DNA from: Deltaproteobacteria bacterium
GTDB lineage: Bacteria; Desulfobacterota; Desulfobacteria; Desulfobacterales; UBA5852
Length of the DNA: 64,000 nucleotides
Direction of reading: 5' to 3'
Assembly: GCA_020444045.1 (NCBI GenBank)
Contig: JAHLLS010000001.1
Coordinates: 310,001-374,000 of the forward strand
Shown here piece by piece: positions 46,737 to 58,295 of this stretch. Each line of letters opens with the position of its first letter. The first letter of the stretch is position 1. The notes below the pieces were generated by a model. That model was not told where the DNA came from, did no database searches, and saw only the letters and a list, made by a program, of their open reading frames with translations. The translations under genes and the position numbers were made by a program.

Positions 46737-49277
46737 TCAGGCGGTTGGTGACGCATTATCGCCTTTATGCAGACGATACCCGAGTTTAATCACCCGGGCC
46801 TGGCGAATCGCCTCGGATGAGAGTGAAAAGACCTTTTGCAAAATAATATCGGGTCTGAGAAGCGCATCCGGTCGATGGTGAACCACGAGTTCCAAGGTGT
46901 CCGATGTCACGCATTGAATATGTTGCACCATAGCCTTCAGATCAATCTTTTTCAACTTTCCTTTGCGGTTGGTGCGTTCAATCCATACGTTATCGGCCGC
47001 CTTAAACTGCTCAACGGCTTCCGCATCGAATGTGCCCTGATGAAGCGTCACACGATAAATCACGGCCTTATCGGTATTCCCTTCGGCTTGGCGATGCGGC
47101 AGGCAGTCGGTTGCACGAAGCCCGTCGGGCAGTTCACGATTGAGTTTGACCACCAGTTCATCGGGCCGGATGTTGTCTGAAACCGTCAACAACATGGTTT
47201 CACAGAGGCTTTCGAGGCCAATTGGCAGGGCATCACTGAATGCAATCTTGGGTTTCGGGTGAAAGCCCTCGCTGAATTTGACCGTGATACCGGACCGGCG
47301 CAAGGCCCGGATGAAAATATTGACCATTTCGAGATGCCCCCAAAACCGACCGCCGCCGGTTTTGGCAAAAGTAAGCTGAAATTGTCGAAAACTTTCGGGG
47401 GGCGGGACGGCAGCCCGATCTTCATGCCGGCGCGCGCTGCCATCGTCGGGAAACACCTGCGGCTGAATGGACGTAAAATCACAGACGCCGCAATTTTGGC
47501 ATTCGCCATCGCGGCAGTCCTCGGTCATCCCGCCCTGGAGGGCCTTCTGCCACTCCTCCCAGAGATAGGCACGGCTGACTTTCATATCGATATGGTCCCA
47601 GGGGAAAACCTCTTCCGGCGCGCGTGGGCGGTGAACGTAGACATGGGCATCCAGATCGAGATCGCGAATGCTTTCCTCCCAGAGATCAAACCGAAAATAA
47701 TCGCTCCACCCATCGAGTCGGCACCCCTTGCGATAGGCGTGCTCGATCAGGTCGGCCATGCGCCGGTCGCCCCGGGCCATGAGGCCTTCGATATAGCTTA
47801 CTTCCGGGTTCTGCCACTTTAAACGGATGCGGGGGGAGCGCAACGCCTGCTTTATCCATTGAATCTTTTCCCATCCCTCCGCCACGCTGATCTGGGGGGC
47901 CCACTGGAAGGGCGTATGAGGTTTGGGTATCAGGGTCGCGACACTGACATTGATACTGCTTTTCTTACCACCGGGCCCCTTGATAAGACTCAACTCCCGT
48001 ACCAGTTTTACCAATGCTTCCAAATCTTCCCGGGTTTCGGTCGGCAGCCCGATCATGAAATACAGCTTGATCACCTTCCACCCCAAACCAAAGGCATCCT
48101 GGACGGTTTGGCGAATATCCTGATCGGTGATGTTTTTATTGATGACGTCCCGCAATCGTTGACTGCCGGCTTCCGGCGCAATCGTAAACCCCGTCTTACG
48201 GACGGCCTTGATGCTCTTCATCAGGGCGGGCGTCAGTGTCCCGGCCCGCAGTGACGGCAGGGACAGCGCCACATGATCACAGGCATGGCGCTGGATCATC
48301 TGTTCCATCAGGGGGGCGATGCAACGGTAATCCCCCGTGCTGAGCGAAAGCAGCGAAATATCGTCATAGCCGGTTGTCTTAAGCGCCTGTTCGCATTGTT
48401 CCATCACGGTCTCGGGAGACCGTTCGCGTACCGGGCGATAAATCATGCCGGCCTGGCAAAAGCGGCACCCGCGCGTGCAGCCGCGGGCCAGTTCAAGCCG
48501 TAATCGGTCGTGAACCGGGCGGCCGAAAGGTACGATCGGGGCGGAAGGAAAATCAGCATGATCCAGATTTGGCAGAAGGGCCCGCTCGACACGCGGTTGG
48601 GCGTCGTTCAGGGCGACGACCTGCGGTTCGCCGCCGTCATGATACTGCACCTTGAACAATGAAGGCACGTACACACCCGGCAACCGTGACCAGTTGGCCA
48701 GCAGCGCTTTCCGGGATCGGCCGTCGCGCTGCTGCCAGTCCAACCAGGCATCAGCCATCTGAAGGACCACGTCTTCGCCATCACCGATAACTAGCGCATC
48801 GAAAAAATCAGCAACCGGTTCGGGGTTGCAGGTGCAGGGCCCCCCCGCGATAATGAGCGGGTGCTGCTGGTCGCGGTCCTTACTTCGAAAAGGAATCCCC
48901 GTCAGATCCAGCATGGCCAGGACGTTCGTATAGTTCAGTTCGTACAACAGACTGAACCCGAGAATATCGAATTGGCCTAAGGGGCATCCGGACTCCAGGG
49001 ATGAAAGCGGTATTTCTCTTTGCCGGAGATAGGTCTGCATATCCGGTGCCGGGGTAAAAACCCGCTCGGCCAGCACATCCGTACGCTTATTGAGAATGTG
49101 ATAGAGAATCTGAAGACCGAAATGGGAAGTTCCGATCTCGTACAGGTCGGGAAATGCCAGCGCGAATTTTAGTTTGACCTGACGGTGATCCTTGCGAACG
49201 GTATTGACTTCACTTCCCAGATAGCGACTGGGCGCTTCCACCAGCGGGAGGATATCTTGAATGTGTGTTGACCTCAT
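46737..49277 (-). CDS. Radical SAM protein (TIGR03960 type) fused to DUF2344
   Basis: 846 residues. The N-terminal B12-binding-like region (about 1-240) includes NVLAMLDLTGIPF and GGPCTCNPEPVADFFDALVIGDGEDV. The radical SAM core has ARGCTRGCRFCQAGMIYRP, a CX3CX2C site near 269-276. A CRDGECQNCGVCDF cysteine cluster near 592 leads to a C-terminal DUF2344 (TIGR03936) domain of about 220 residues (RQFQLTFAKTGGGRFWGHLEM). The two parts are separate genes in many bacteria. The ATG at 49277 (MRSTHIQDIL) is preferred over longer frames. Substrate not known to me; linkage to rng hints at RNA or ribosome modification. Confidence 0.85.
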   Translation of the reverse strand: MRSTHIQDILPLVEAPSRYLGSEVNTVRKDHRQVKLKFALAFPDLYEIGTSHFGLQILYHILNKRTDVLAERVFTPAPDMQTYLRQREIPLSSLESGCPLGQFDILGFSLLYELNYTNVLAMLDLTGIPFRSKDRDQQHPLIIAGGPCTCNPEPVADFFDALVIGDGEDVVLQMADAWLDWQQRDGRSRKALLANWSRLPGVYVPSLFKVQYHDGGEPQVVALNDAQPRVERALLPNLDHADFPSAPIVPFGRPVHDRLRLELARGCTRGCRFCQAGMIYRPVRERSPETVMEQCEQALKTTGYDDISLLSLSTGDYRCIAPLMEQMIQRHACDHVALSLPSLRAGTLTPALMKSIKAVRKTGFTIAPEAGSQRLRDVINKNITDQDIRQTVQDAFGLGWKVIKLYFMIGLPTETREDLEALVKLVRELSLIKGPGGKKSSINVSVATLIPKPHTPFQWAPQISVAEGWEKIQWIKQALRSPRIRLKWQNPEVSYIEGLMARGDRRMADLIEHAYRKGCRLDGWSDYFRFDLWEESIRDLDLDAHVYVHRPRAPEEVFPWDHIDMKVSRAYLWEEWQKALQGGMTEDCRDGECQNCGVCDFTSIQPQVFPDDGSARRHEDRAAVPPPESFRQFQLTFAKTGGGRFWGHLEMVNIFIRALRRSGITVKFSEGFHPKPKIAFSDALPIGLESLCETMLLTVSDNIRPDELVVKLNRELPDGLRATDCLPHRQAEGNTDKAVIYRVTLHQGTFDAEAVEQFKAADNVWIERTNRKGKLKKIDLKAMVQHIQCVTSDTLELVVHHRPDALLRPDIILQKVFSLSSEAIRQARVIKLGYRLHKGDNASPTA

Positions 49278-49401
49278 GTTAGTTAGTGCTTTTCCTGTTT
49301 TATCGATCGAATCGAAATCGCCCCCAAGCGCAACGGTACCGGGTCCTGTCACATCGGCCGCCGGGGCTGGGCCGCCAGGGGAAAATCGGGTGAGGGCTCA
49401 C

Positions 49402-50784
49402 ATGACAAATATTGCCAAACAAATCAAGTATAAACAAGCGATAGCACTTTTTTTGTCCGGGCTGGCGGTGTTGATGGTGCTGTTTCCGGCCGTGGGGCAG
49501 GGGCAGCCTTATCCCCGCCGCAATGCCATCGTCGACGCTGTGCAAAAAGTCAGTCCAGCCGTTGTGAACATAAGCTTGGAATATGAAATCCGCAAACGGA
49601 TAAGCCCCTTTTCGGAGTTTTCCAACCCGCTTTTCGATGAATTTTTTAAAGATTTTTTTGATCCCGGATTCGGCCGCCAGTATAAACGCACCAGTTTGGG
49701 ATCCGGTGTTATCATTGACGGACAACGCGGCTATATTCTGACCAACGCCCATGTGGTGGAAAAAACCGGAACCGTCAATATAACCTTGAACGATGAGCGG
49801 GAATACGAGGCTGAAATCGTGGGCGTCGACCCTGATTCCGATCTTGCCGTTCTGCACATCAAAGCCAATGATTCCCTGCCGTCAATAGCCATGGGAGACA
49901 GCCACGATCTTTTGATCGGGGAGACCGTGATTGCCATCGGCAATCCGTTCGGGTTTTCCAACACGGTCACCACCGGGGTCATCAGTGCCGCCAACCGGAG
50001 CTTTCGCACCAAAGATCGTGTCTTCCATGATTTCATCCAGACCGACGCTTCCATCAACCCCGGCAACAGCGGCGGCCCTCTGCTCAATATCAATGGCGAA
50101 CTGATCGGGATTAACACCGCCATCTACGCCGGTGCCCAGGGAATTGGATTTGCGATCCCCATCAACAAAGCCAAACGCATCATCGAGGATCTGATTGCCC
50201 ATGGTGAAGTGATCGACGCCTGGATCGGAGTATGGGTGCAGGATCTGGATAGCAGTCTTGCGAATTACTATAATATTCCCAAGAAACAGGGGGTTTTGAT
50301 ATCCGGTGTCGATCCGGACAGCCCGGCACGGAAAGCCGGCCTGCACGAGGGGGATGTTATTCTTGCCATCGACGGCCGCAAAGTGGTGTCGATTGAAGAT
50401 TATCAGGCCCGCCTTAGAAACTACGGTGTTAAAGACCGTTTGACGCTGAACATTTGGGCTCAGGGCCAGAAACGTGATATCCGCCTCGAAGCCCGCGCAT
50501 TTCCCATAGCCAAAGCGCCCCAGCTTGCTTATACGCTTTTGGGGTTGAAGATCGATCCGCAAGCAAAAGCAGGCGTTGTGGTAGCCGCGGTCCAAAAGGG
50601 AGGCTTCCTGGCGCGCACCGGCGTGCGACCCGGTGATGTGATTCGGCAGGTCAATGAATTCCTCGTTCGGGAACCGGTTGATTTCTACAAAGCCGTCATT
50701 AAATACCGGGAGCAGGAATCCATGGTTTTTCTGCTACAGCGCGAATCCCAGCGCTACTATATTACGGTACCCGTCAACCGATAG
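49402..50784 (+). CDS. DegP/DegQ-like periplasmic serine protease
   Basis: 460 residues. A hydrophobic signal segment (IALFLSGLAVLMVLFPAVGQG) is followed by a trypsin-like domain whose triad can be placed: H117 in TNAHVV, D147 in DPDSDLAVL and S223 in NPGNSGGPL. Two PDZ domains follow (QGVLISGVDPDSPARKAGLHEGDVIL and a second, AGVVVAAVQKGGFLARTGVRPGDVIR). It degrades or holds misfolded envelope proteins. The ATG at 49402 has GAGGG upstream. Divergent from the radical SAM gene over 124 bp. Confidence 0.93.
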   Translation: MTNIAKQIKYKQAIALFLSGLAVLMVLFPAVGQGQPYPRRNAIVDAVQKVSPAVVNISLEYEIRKRISPFSEFSNPLFDEFFKDFFDPGFGRQYKRTSLGSGVIIDGQRGYILTNAHVVEKTGTVNITLNDEREYEAEIVGVDPDSDLAVLHIKANDSLPSIAMGDSHDLLIGETVIAIGNPFGFSNTVTTGVISAANRSFRTKDRVFHDFIQTDASINPGNSGGPLLNINGELIGINTAIYAGAQGIGFAIPINKAKRIIEDLIAHGEVIDAWIGVWVQDLDSSLANYYNIPKKQGVLISGVDPDSPARKAGLHEGDVILAIDGRKVVSIEDYQARLRNYGVKDRLTLNIWAQGQKRDIRLEARAFPIAKAPQLAYTLLGLKIDPQAKAGVVVAAVQKGGFLARTGVRPGDVIRQVNEFLVREPVDFYKAVIKYREQESMVFLLQRESQRYYITVPVNR

Positions 50785-50851
50785 GCGCCAATAGGACCGA
50801 CGGCTCCCAGACATATAAATGAAATGATCCGAAATCGTAGGGGAAAATCAC

Positions 50852-52234
50852 ATGCAACGAACCAAGATCAATATTTTGCTCGAGCAGGAAAGCGGTATTG
50901 ACGCCGTTCTCATTAAGGGATGGGTCCGCACCCGGCGGGATTCCAAATCGTTTTCCTTCGTCGAAGTCAACGACGGGTCCAGCCTGAAGAATATCCAGGT
51001 GATCGCTGACGACGGGCTTGTCAATTACGACGATATCCGCAAACTCACCACCGGATCGGCCGTCGCGGTCCAGGGTGTCCTGGCACCCTCCAAGGGCGGC
51101 GGGCAACAGTGGGAAATCCAGGCCACAAGCGTCGAGATCATCAGTGCGGCACCGGAAACCTATCCCCTTCAGAAAAAACGCCATACGGACGAATTCCTGC
51201 GAACCATTGCCCACTTGCGCCCCCGGACCAATAAATACGGTGCGACCTTTCGTATCCGTTCCGAGTTGGCCTATGCCGTGCACCACTATTTTCGACAACG
51301 GGGATTCCGCTATATTCACACACCGATCCTGACCGGTTCCGATTGTGAGGGCGCCGGCGAGATGTTTAGGGTGACCACACTGAATCTGGCCGATATGCCT
51401 ATAAAAGATAAAAGGGCCGATTATTCACAGGATTTTTTCGGGACGGAAGCCAACCTTACGGTTTCAGGGCAGCTATCGGCGGAAATGTTCGCGCTCTCTC
51501 TAGGGGATGTCTACACTTTCGGCCCCACCTTTCGCGCCGAAAACTCCAACACCCGCCGGCATGCCGCCGAGTTCTGGATGATCGAGCCCGAAATGGCGTT
51601 CTGTGATCTGGCGGGCAACATGGACCTGGGGGAAGACCTGATCAAAAACCTGATCCGTTTTGTCATGGATCACTGTCCGGACGACCTGGCGCTTTTTGCC
51701 CGTTTCGTGGACAAAACCCTCATGGCAACGCTCGACAATATCGTCACTTCGGAGTTCGAACGTCTGCCCTACCGAGAAGCTGTGGCCATCCTTGAAAAAT
51801 CCGGTCAGCCGTTCAAATACCCCGTCGGTTTCGGCTGCGATCTGCAGACGGAGCACGAACGCTACCTGACCGAGCAGCATATCAAAAAACCCGTCATTCT
51901 CTACGACTATCCCACCTCCATCAAACCGTTTTACATGCGGGTCAATGATGATCAGGAAACCGTCGCCGCCATGGACATTCTGGTGCCCAGCATCGGTGAA
52001 ATCATCGGCGGCAGCCAGCGCGAAGAACGCCTGGACGTGATTGAAGCCCGGATGGATGCCATGGGAATGGAAAAAGAAACCTACTGGTGGTACCTCGAGT
52101 CCCGTCAATTCGGAACGGTGCCCCACAGCGGTTTCGGGTTGGGGTTCGAGCGCCTGCTGATGCTGGTGACCGGTATCAGCAATATTCGGGATGTCATCCC
52201 CTTTCCCCGCACCCCGGGGTCCATCGATTTTTAA
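50852..52234 (+). CDS. asnS: Asparaginyl-tRNA synthetase
   Basis: 460 residues. An N-terminal OB anticodon-binding domain (VLIKGWVRTRRDSKSFSFVEVNDGS) precedes a class II core with FRAENSNTRRHAAEFWMIEPEMAF (motif 2) and GFGLGFERLLMLVTGI (motif 3). The NTRRHAAEFWM signature separates AsnRS from AspRS. It charges tRNA-Asn. A good terminator follows, so it is probably a single-gene unit or ends the degP-asnS run (67-bp gap). Confidence 0.96.
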   Translation: MQRTKINILLEQESGIDAVLIKGWVRTRRDSKSFSFVEVNDGSSLKNIQVIADDGLVNYDDIRKLTTGSAVAVQGVLAPSKGGGQQWEIQATSVEIISAAPETYPLQKKRHTDEFLRTIAHLRPRTNKYGATFRIRSELAYAVHHYFRQRGFRYIHTPILTGSDCEGAGEMFRVTTLNLADMPIKDKRADYSQDFFGTEANLTVSGQLSAEMFALSLGDVYTFGPTFRAENSNTRRHAAEFWMIEPEMAFCDLAGNMDLGEDLIKNLIRFVMDHCPDDLALFARFVDKTLMATLDNIVTSEFERLPYREAVAILEKSGQPFKYPVGFGCDLQTEHERYLTEQHIKKPVILYDYPTSIKPFYMRVNDDQETVAAMDILVPSIGEIIGGSQREERLDVIEARMDAMGMEKETYWWYLESRQFGTVPHSGFGLGFERLLMLVTGISNIRDVIPFPRTPGSIDF

Positions 52235-52263
52235 TGTTTTTACCCTGCGCTTAAAAACATAAT

Positions 52264-52300
52264 GGCCCTCGCCGGCAAATTACCGGGAGGGCCTGTTTGT
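52264..52300 (+). terminator. Intrinsic terminator after asnS
   Basis: GGCCCTC pairs with GAGGGCC, with an inner CCGG/CCGG pair, followed by TGTTTGTTG. It sits 30 bp after the asnS stop and ends transcripts before the convergent thymidylate synthase gene. Confidence 0.75.
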
Positions 52301-52357
52301 TGTCAGCTTAAGATGCCAACCATTTCTCAAGAGGACGCGCTCACGTCCGAATCACCA

Positions 52358-53149
52358 TTAGTCCCGCAGGCAACGCAATTTGGCCAGGTCTTCCGCATAA
52401 CCGTAGAGGTGCAGCCCCTTGCTCTCCACGATCATTTTCCCGTCCTGAACCCCGATTTCAGCCGCCATGTATTCCTTGAGATTCTGAATACCCGCCAGAT
52501 TGGCCGGTAGTCCGCCCCACAAGTCCCAACTGCGAAAATAGACGAAAAAATGCAGGGTGTCCTCTTGAATACGGGTATCGATAGACCGCAGGCAAGGCGG
52601 GTCCGCCAAGGTGAGATCGGACGGATGGGCCACCTGAAGCACCATCTGGTTGTTGCGGGCGCCAAACTTTTTGTAGGTATTGATAATCCATTCGATCTGA
52701 TTCAAATAAAGGCGACCGTCTTCCTCGAATACCGCCTTGCCGTCCACATCGCGCTTGTCGATGATCTCGGTGTTGCCCGCTTCCCACCAGGCCAGCTTGT
52801 CACCGCTGATGGGCGCCCGCGTCAAACGCTCGCCATAGGTATAGGACTCCCCCGGTTCCTTGTGGGGCGTCATGAGGTACTCGATGTAGGAACGGTCATA
52901 CCCCTTACCACCATAAATATAATCGTGCTCCACCGGGTTGGGGATACCACAGGACGGCGGGATGTCCGGGATTAACGGCTGGGTTCCGGGGTAGTTGATG
53001 AGCCCGGTAAAATAATCATATTCCAGACGGGTTTGACCGGCGTAGGAGCCCCGGTCGATGGTAAACCGCCGGCCGTGATCCAGAATATCGTGGACGGCCT
53101 GGAACCAAAGGTCCGGAAGATCCCTCGCGACAACACTGTGAATATACAT
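52358..53149 (-). CDS. thyA: Thymidylate synthase, archaeal type
   Basis: 263 residues. The active-site cysteine C186 lies in DPPCLRSIDTRI, followed by the dUMP-binding-like LHFFVYFRSWDLWGGLPANLAGIQNLKEYM and a late GLHLYGYAEDL, which correspond in order to the ThyA C, RSxD, N and HxY elements. Similarity is to the methanogen-type branch (TIGR03283-like), not E. coli ThyA. It would make dTMP from dUMP with a folate or pterin donor. ATG is chosen over the adjacent GTG. It lies 29 bp after gyrB. Confidence 0.75.
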   Translation of the reverse strand: MYIHSVVARDLPDLWFQAVHDILDHGRRFTIDRGSYAGQTRLEYDYFTGLINYPGTQPLIPDIPPSCGIPNPVEHDYIYGGKGYDRSYIEYLMTPHKEPGESYTYGERLTRAPISGDKLAWWEAGNTEIIDKRDVDGKAVFEEDGRLYLNQIEWIINTYKKFGARNNQMVLQVAHPSDLTLADPPCLRSIDTRIQEDTLHFFVYFRSWDLWGGLPANLAGIQNLKEYMAAEIGVQDGKMIVESKGLHLYGYAEDLAKLRCLRD

Positions 53150-53178
53150 CACGTCTCCCTTGGTGCCATAATTTGGGA

Positions 53179-56741
<3,563 letters not shown>

Positions 56742-56953
56742 AGATCCCTTCCTTTATACATGATTAAAGAATAAAGGAGAAAATGTACTGTGGATATGTC
56801 TAATATTTTCGTAACTAATTTAATTTAAACATTTTTTTATAGAATAAAATTGTTGATAAGATGTCGATAAAGGATTCAAAAGTGTGATGTTGTCAACATC
56901 CTTTCAAAAGGTGTTCATAAGGCTGATGGTTATCGACACGCTTTTAATACTCT
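56742..56953. other. AT-rich spacer with DnaA-box cluster (candidate oriC)
   Basis: Five nonamers each differ by one base from TTWTNCACA: 56789-56797, 56851-56859, 56862-56870, 56912-56920 (minus orientation) and 56930-56938 (plus orientation). Two of them, TGTCGATAA and TTATCGACA, are exact reverse complements. Between them lies a run rich in A and T (56801-56850) that could unwind. A palindrome GATGTTG-T-CAACATC sits at 56886-56900. Together with dnaN, gyrB, rpmH and parS this is a reasonable oriC candidate. It also must contain the dnaN promoter. Confidence 0.55.
56886..56900. repeat. Palindrome GATGTTGTCAACATC upstream of dnaN
   Basis: A perfect 7-bp inverted repeat around a single central T. 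The half-site GATGTTG(T) recurs in the spacer between rdgC and the EndoQ-UvrD gene. It is likely an operator of a dimeric regulator. Confidence 0.5.
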
Positions 56954-57493
56954 CTAAACAGCCTTAGAGGGGGTGATCCATTTGCGCATGGCGGGAACGG
57001 TTTTGGCGGACCAGTCGTTGGATACCCTCAGTTTTATAAAATAATGGAAAAGGTCGTTGATGAGGTTAATGACTTTTTCGCATAAAAATATCTTTTCAAT
57101 GACGGCGCCCTCGATATCCTCCTGGGTTTCAACTTTTCCGGTTTCAGGAACCTTCAACCTTGAAAAATTGAGGCTTTCCCCCTTCAGATTAAAACGCCAT
57201 TCGTTGTCACCGGATCGATATACAAGGTTTACCTCAGCCACCATGGCGCCTTTTCTGAGGGCCACCAGGCCTTCGTCCATGTTGGCTTCCTCGCCCTTGA
57301 TGGTAACGGTTTCACCGCTGTCTTTCTGATGGCGGTTGGCCAGCACCATACGGCTGCCGATTTCCAGCGAGGCCAGGTCGCTGTCAATTTTATTCAGACG
57401 TCGGGGGTCATTTTCAATGACATACCAAAGCCAGGTGAGAAATTCATCGCCGATAAATTGGTAGCGACGGTATGCGACAGCAATATCCAGCAT
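56954..57493 (-). CDS. RdgC-like C-terminal half (split RdgC)
   Basis: 179 residues. The N-terminal FIGDEFLTWLWYVIEND resembles a motif of RdgC proteins just after their middle domain. The later stretch ALRKGAMVAEVNLVY...EWRFNLKGESLNFSRLKV...EKVINLINDLF lines up in order with the E. coli RdgC C-terminal region (EAGKVVTKLALDW, IQFVMCDDGSLKRLKF, LAALIQNLI). I infer it is the C-terminal part of RdgC made as a separate protein. The ATG follows the stop of the upstream half by two bases, so both are translated together. The spacer with DnaA boxes follows its stop. Alignment was by eye. Confidence 0.6.
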   Translation of the reverse strand: MLDIAVAYRRYQFIGDEFLTWLWYVIENDPRRLNKIDSDLASLEIGSRMVLANRHQKDSGETVTIKGEEANMDEGLVALRKGAMVAEVNLVYRSGDNEWRFNLKGESLNFSRLKVPETGKVETQEDIEGAVIEKIFLCEKVINLINDLFHYFIKLRVSNDWSAKTVPAMRKWITPSKAV

Positions 57494-57495
57494 GG

Positions 57496-58119
57496 CTATT
57501 CCATAAAAAGGGTCGGTTTTAGTTGATCCAGGCAATCTTTATCCGGCCCGCTCAAGCCGGCATTCAATCCGGCCGTATACGGAAACATGCGGATCAGGCT
57601 CAATTTAAAGGATCGGGTAAACAGGGTTTCCAATTCTTCGTTGGCTGATTTTAAATTGGAAAAAAACCACAGCCAGCCTTCTTCGTAGTTCCAGACAATA
57701 TCGTAAACATTGGGGGTGGCCGGGATGCGGGTGTTAAGAACCGTGATGACGTGATCTTTCAGTTGTTTTTTTTCCGTTTTCGAAAGATAGTCCCGTCCAG
57801 ATTCGACCAGTCGCTGGGTGACTTCCATATTATAGTGTTTCTTCAGAACTTTGGTCGGGATACTTTTTTTATCGATCCGCAGGGAAAACAACCATAATGT
57901 ATCGATGACAAAACGGGACCCTTCGAAATCAGGCTGGTAAGGCGCATCAAACGATGTCCAGCCGATCGCCTGTTCGCCCGCGTCGTTGTCAATTTCATGA
58001 ATCGTATTTTTTTTGAGCGCTTCGGTCACATGCTCGTTGACGGGGGACGGCAGTTGACCTTCAACGCGATACCGTGTGATCGATACAGTGGGTGATAAGA
58101 GGCCCATTTCATTCCACAT
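57496..58119 (-). CDS. rdgC: RdgC-like N-terminal part (split RdgC)
   Basis: 207 residues. E. coli RdgC is 303 residues; here only the first two thirds are present. Matching elements are MGLLSPTVSITRYRVEG, IGWTSF, and especially SKTEKKQLKDHVITVLNTRIP, which parallels [20 protein letters not shown]. RdgC is a ring-shaped dimer that binds duplex DNA and restrains RecA. The stop is followed two bases later by the C-terminal half. The start could also be the ATG at 58107. The promoter region is shared, divergently, with the EndoQ-UvrD gene. Confidence 0.75.
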   Translation of the reverse strand: MWNEMGLLSPTVSITRYRVEGQLPSPVNEHVTEALKKNTIHEIDNDAGEQAIGWTSFDAPYQPDFEGSRFVIDTLWLFSLRIDKKSIPTKVLKKHYNMEVTQRLVESGRDYLSKTEKKQLKDHVITVLNTRIPATPNVYDIVWNYEEGWLWFFSNLKSANEELETLFTRSFKLSLIRMFPYTAGLNAGLSGPDKDCLDQLKPTLFME

Positions 58120-58132
58120 CCATTAATGGTGG

Positions 58133-58166
58133 GATGTTGTTTGGGATAATATACAACATCTTGTAT
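58133..58166. promoter_or_regulatory. Palindromic operator-like region, rdgC / EndoQ-UvrD
   Basis: GATGTTGT (58133-58140) and ACAACATC (58153-58160) form a perfect inverted repeat. An overlapping ATACAA/TTGTAT repeat occupies 58151-58166. Minus-strand -10-like sequence (TATATT) falls inside it, so a protein bound here could block or shape rdgC transcription. The divergent 176-bp spacer holds no gene. Confidence 0.5.
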
Positions 58167-58295
58167 AACGATTTATCAAAAGTAGATGTATATAGCCTGA
58201 TCAGCCAAAATTTACAAGGTTTTTGAAGGATTCGGTGGCAGGCCCAACGCAACCGGGATGCATGATTCGCTGGTCCGATCGAGAAAGTCATTTCC

